NCBI GenBank assembly: GCA_021781775.1
Contig: JAJXWE010000043.1
Span: forward strand, 1 to 8,555
DNA: 8,555 bases
From: Pseudomonadota bacterium
Lineage (GTDB): Bacteria; Pseudomonadota; Gammaproteobacteria; Steroidobacterales; Steroidobacteraceae
Direction: 5' to 3'
Each line of letters opens with the position of its first letter. The first letter of the stretch is position 1. The notes under the pieces are model-generated. The model did no database searches. It saw only the letters and a program-made list of their open reading frames with translations, and had not been told where the DNA came from. Both the position numbers and the translations under genes were made by a program. Shown here one piece after another: positions 5,638-8,555 of the stretch.

Positions 5638-8555
5638 TCAATTTCCGCCGACGCGCGCCAAGTCGCGCGCGTTTTCCTCGAAGGCGACCATGACGGCCTC
5701 CTCGCCGGCCAGTCCCTGGCTGTGCGCGCGGCGCAGCGAGGCGACGGCGCGCTTGTAGTCCTTGGGCGTCACGACGATGATCCGGGCCGCGAGCTCGGTC
5801 CAGTTCTCGAGCACGTGACGGGCGCGGGCGCTGCCGGTGTACTCGGCGTGGCGCTCGATCATGGCGCGTACGCGAGCGGTCTGCTCGGGATCGGCGAGCG
5901 GTTCGAGTCCCACCATCTGGGTGTTGACGTGTCCGGGGAACCCGCCGGTCTCGTCGAGCACGTAGGCGACGCCGCCAGACATGCCCGCGGCGAAGTTGCG
6001 GCCGGTGGGACCGAGCACCACTACGTTGCCGCCCGTCATGTACTCGCAGCCATGATCGCCGACGGCCTCGACGACCGCGTCGGCGCCGCTGTTGCGCACG
6101 GCGAAGCGTTCGCCGGCCATGCCGCTCACGTAGACTTCTCCGGCGGTCGCCCCATAGAGACCTACGTTGCCGATGATGATGTTCGCCTCCGGCGCGAACC
6201 GCGAGCCGGCTGGCGGGAACACGATGATCCGCCCGCCCGAGAGACCCTTGCCGACGTGATCGTTGGCATCACCTTCAAGCACGAAGGTCATGCCAGGCGG
6301 CATGAAGGCGCCGAAGCTCTGGCCGGCGGTCCCCTTGAAGTGGATGCGGATCGTGTCGGGCGGCAGGCCCGCCGGTCCGTGCCGGCGTGTCAGCTCGCTG
6401 CCGGTGATGGTGCCGACCACGCGGTTGACGTTGCGGATCGGCAGTTCGGCGCGCACCCGCTCACCACGCTCAATCGCCGGCTGGCACAGCGGCAGGAGCC
6501 GGGTCACGTCGAGCGACTTCTCCAGTCCGTGGTCCTGGGCGATCTGATGGAAGCGCCCCACTTCCTCGCCGACGTCGGGCTGATAGAGGATGTTGCTGAA
6601 ATCGAAGCCCTTCGCCTTCCAGTGCTCGATGGCCTTCTTCGGGCGCAGCCGGTCGACCCGCCCGATCATCTCCTCGACGCTCCGGAAGCCGAGCTCCGCC
6701 ATGATCTCGCGCACGTCCTGGGCGATGAAGCGCATGAAGTTCACCACGTGCTCGGGTTTTCCGGCGAACTTCTCGCGCAGCCGCGGATCCTGCGTCGCGA
6801 CTCCCGCCGGGCAGGTGTTCAAGTGGCAGACGCGCATCATGATGCAGCCCAGAGCCACCAGCGGGGCGGTGGCGAAGCCGAATTCCTCGGCGCCGAGCAG
6901 CGCGGCGATCACCACGTCACGGCCGGTCTTGAGCTGCCCATCGGCCTCGATCGTGATGCGGCTGCGCAGGTTGTTCAGCACGAGCGTTTGATGCGCTTCG
7001 GCGACGCCGAGCTCCCACGGCAGACCCGCGTGCGTGATCGAAGTCTGCGGTGAGGCGCCGGTCCCGCCGTCATGGCCGCTGATCAGCACCACGTCGGCAT
7101 GCGCCTTGGCCACGCCCGCGGCTATCGTGCCGACACCGACCTCGGAGACCAGCTTGACGCTGATGCGTGCCTCGCGATTGGCGTTCTTCAGATCGTGGAT
7201 CAGCTCGGCGAGATCCTCGATCGAGTAGATATCGTGATGCGGAGGCGGAGATATGAGTCCGACGCCGGCGGTGGTGTGTCGCGTCTTGGCGATCCAGGGG
7301 TACACCTTGGTCCCGGGGAGCTGTCCGCCCTCGCCGGGCTTGGCGCCCTGGGCCATCTTGATCTGCAGCTCCTTGGCATTGACCAGGTACTGACTGGTCA
7401 CTCCGAAGCGTCCCGAGGCGACCTGCTTGATGGCGCTTGCCTTGGAGTCCCCGTCCGCCAGTGGCTGGTAGCGCGCCGGATCCTCGCCGCCCTCACCGGT
7501 GTTGCTCTTGCCGCCGATGCGGTTCATGGCGATGGCCAGGGTCTCGTGCGCCTCCTGGCTGATCGAGCCGTATGACATCGCGCCGGTCTTGAAGCGCCGC
7601 AGGATGGATTCGACCGGCTCGACTTCCTCGATCGGTACCGGCTCGAACGGCACGAACTCGAGCAGGCCGCGCAGGGTGGCCAGCTGCTTGGACTGATCGT
7701 CGATCAATCCGGCATAAGACTTGTATGTCGCATAGCTGCCGGTGCGCACCGCCTTCTGCAGCCGGTGGATGGACTCCGGGTTGAACAGGTGGAACTCCCC
7801 GCCGGCGCGCCACTGGTACTGGCCGCCGGTCTCGAGGGTGTGGTCGTGCTCATGCGCCGGGAAGGCCGTGCGATGGCGCGTCAGCACTTCCTGGGCGATA
7901 GTCTCCATGCCGATGCCCCCGATGCGCGAGGCGGTCCACGTGAAGTACTGATCGATGACGTCCTGGCGCAGGCCCACGGCCTCGAAAACCTGCGCGCCGT
8001 GATAGCTCTGGATCGCCGAGATGCCCATCTTGGACATCACCTTGACCACGCCCTTGGTCGCTGCCTTGACGAAGTTCTTGCACGCCAAGGTGATGTCGAC
8101 GTTGGTGATCAAGCTCTCGCGGATCATGTGCTCGAGCGTCTCGAACGCCAGGTACGGGTTGATCACCGAGCAGCCGTAGCCGATGAGCAGCGCGAAGTGA
8201 TGCACTTCGCGCGCCTCGCCCGTCTCGAGCGCGATGCTCACGCGCGTGCGCAGTCCTTCGCGAATCAGGTAGTGATGCAGGCCGCTCACGGCGAGCAGCG
8301 CCGGCACCGCCGCGAAGTCCCGCGACACGCCCCGGTCGCTGAGCACCAGGACATTGACCTCCTCGTCCTCGATCATGCGCCGTGCCGCCAGGCACAGCTC
8401 TTCCATCGATTTGATCAGGCCCTTCTCGCCGCGGGTGGCGCGGAACAGGATCGACAGGGAGCCGACCTTCAGACCGGGCAGCGCCATGCGCCGCACCTTG
8501 GCGAACTCCTCGTTGGTGAGGATCGGGCCGCGCAACTCGAGCCGACGGCAGTCGG
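5638..8555 (-). CDS. gltB: Glutamate synthase (NADPH) large subunit, C-terminal 971 codons (5' end outside window)
   Basis: The alpha subunit of GOGAT, cut at its 5' side by the right window edge. Aligning its cysteine motif with the roughly 1,480-residue Azospirillum protein (Cys 1102/1108/1113) suggests about 540 residues are missing, including the N-terminal class II glutaminase domain and its catalytic Cys. Visible residues, counted from the first full codon: the end of the central domain (1-about 290); the FMN-binding synthase barrel with MSYGSISQEAHE (326-337), GGKSNTGEGGED (347-358) and SGHDGGTGAS (492-501), which bind FMN and 2-oxoglutarate; C570-x5-C576-x4-C581, the [3Fe-4S] ligands; and the C-terminal GXGXG right-handed beta-helix (about 740-875). 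It ends with TGA at 5638-5640, 19 bases before gltD. The reading frame continues past the TTG at 8535 (DCRRLE precedes it), so that codon is internal and not a start. No truncation, frameshift or missing key residue is seen. Regulation cannot be judged because the promoter is outside. Confidence 0.97.
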   Translation of the reverse strand, partial: DCRRLELRGPILTNEEFAKVRRMALPGLKVGSLSILFRATRGEKGLIKSMEELCLAARRMIEDEEVNVLVLSDRGVSRDFAAVPALLAVSGLHHYLIREGLRTRVSIALETGEAREVHHFALLIGYGCSVINPYLAFETLEHMIRESLITNVDITLACKNFVKAATKGVVKVMSKMGISAIQSYHGAQVFEAVGLRQDVIDQYFTWTASRIGGIGMETIAQEVLTRHRTAFPAHEHDHTLETGGQYQWRAGGEFHLFNPESIHRLQKAVRTGSYATYKSYAGLIDDQSKQLATLRGLLEFVPFEPVPIEEVEPVESILRRFKTGAMSYGSISQEAHETLAIAMNRIGGKSNTGEGGEDPARYQPLADGDSKASAIKQVASGRFGVTSQYLVNAKELQIKMAQGAKPGEGGQLPGTKVYPWIAKTRHTTAGVGLISPPPHHDIYSIEDLAELIHDLKNANREARISVKLVSEVGVGTIAAGVAKAHADVVLISGHDGGTGASPQTSITHAGLPWELGVAEAHQTLVLNNLRSRITIEADGQLKTGRDVVIAALLGAEEFGFATAPLVALGCIMMRVCHLNTCPAGVATQDPRLREKFAGKPEHVVNFMRFIAQDVREIMAELGFRSVEEMIGRVDRLRPKKAIEHWKAKGFDFSNILYQPDVGEEVGRFHQIAQDHGLEKSLDVTRLLPLCQPAIERGERVRAELPIRNVNRVVGTITGSELTRRHGPAGLPPDTIRIHFKGTAGQSFGAFMPPGMTFVLEGDANDHVGKGLSGGRIIVFPPAGSRFAPEANIIIGNVGLYGATAGEVYVSGMAGERFAVRNSGADAVVEAVGDHGCEYMTGGNVVVLGPTGRNFAAGMSGGVAYVLDETGGFPGHVNTQMVGLEPLADPEQTARVRAMIERHAEYTGSARARHVLENWTELAARIIVVTPKDYKRAVASLRRAHSQGLAGEEAVMVAFEENARDLARVGGN

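Noticed and set aside
5611..7053. Plus-strand open frame of 480 codons opposite gltB
   Set aside because: The translation is rich in Gly, Ala, Arg, His and Asp without recognisable motifs, typical of the antisense of a GC-rich gene. The minus strand encodes unmistakable GltB here.
8533..8535. TTG as the start codon of gltB
   Set aside because: The frame continues upstream to the window edge with GltB-like residues, and about 540 residues of the family, including the glutaminase domain, are not yet accounted for.

Overview
The window is GC-rich (roughly mid-60s percent by eye, not counted) and almost entirely coding. Gene types, GltBD sequence style and layout suggest a proteobacterium, most likely beta or gamma; the sequence does not let me name a genus. 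No RNA genes, mobile elements, CRISPR arrays or origins are visible, and no stretch over 300 bases lacks a gene.

Layout from left to right. Bases 1-134 hold the last 43 codons of a plus-strand gene that I cannot firmly identify (perhaps DUF3108-like). After a 13-base tail-to-tail gap come three minus-strand genes, transcribed right to left: gltB (5638-8555, its first ~540 codons lie outside the window), gltD (4134-5618) and a very large flavin/iron-sulfur oxidoreductase (148-4104, 1318 aa). Gaps of 19 and 29 bases and the shared direction point to one transcription unit, gltB-gltD-oxidoreductase. Its promoter is outside the window.

GltB and GltD form the NADPH-dependent glutamate synthase (GOGAT), which converts glutamine plus 2-oxoglutarate into two glutamates. 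All cofactor motifs expected in the visible part are intact. The third gene joins, in one chain, a DUF3683-type N-terminus, a D-2-hydroxyacid-dehydrogenase-like FAD module, a two-cluster ferredoxin segment and two CCG cysteine domains: essentially GlcD plus GlcF with extra parts. Its substrate is unknown. Its place behind gltBD makes a link to 2-oxoglutarate, for example oxidation of D-2-hydroxyglutarate, a reasonable but untested idea.

This is mainly conserved core nitrogen metabolism. I see no new defence or mobile system; the uncharacterised fused oxidoreductase and the small palindromic leader before it are the parts worth a second look.
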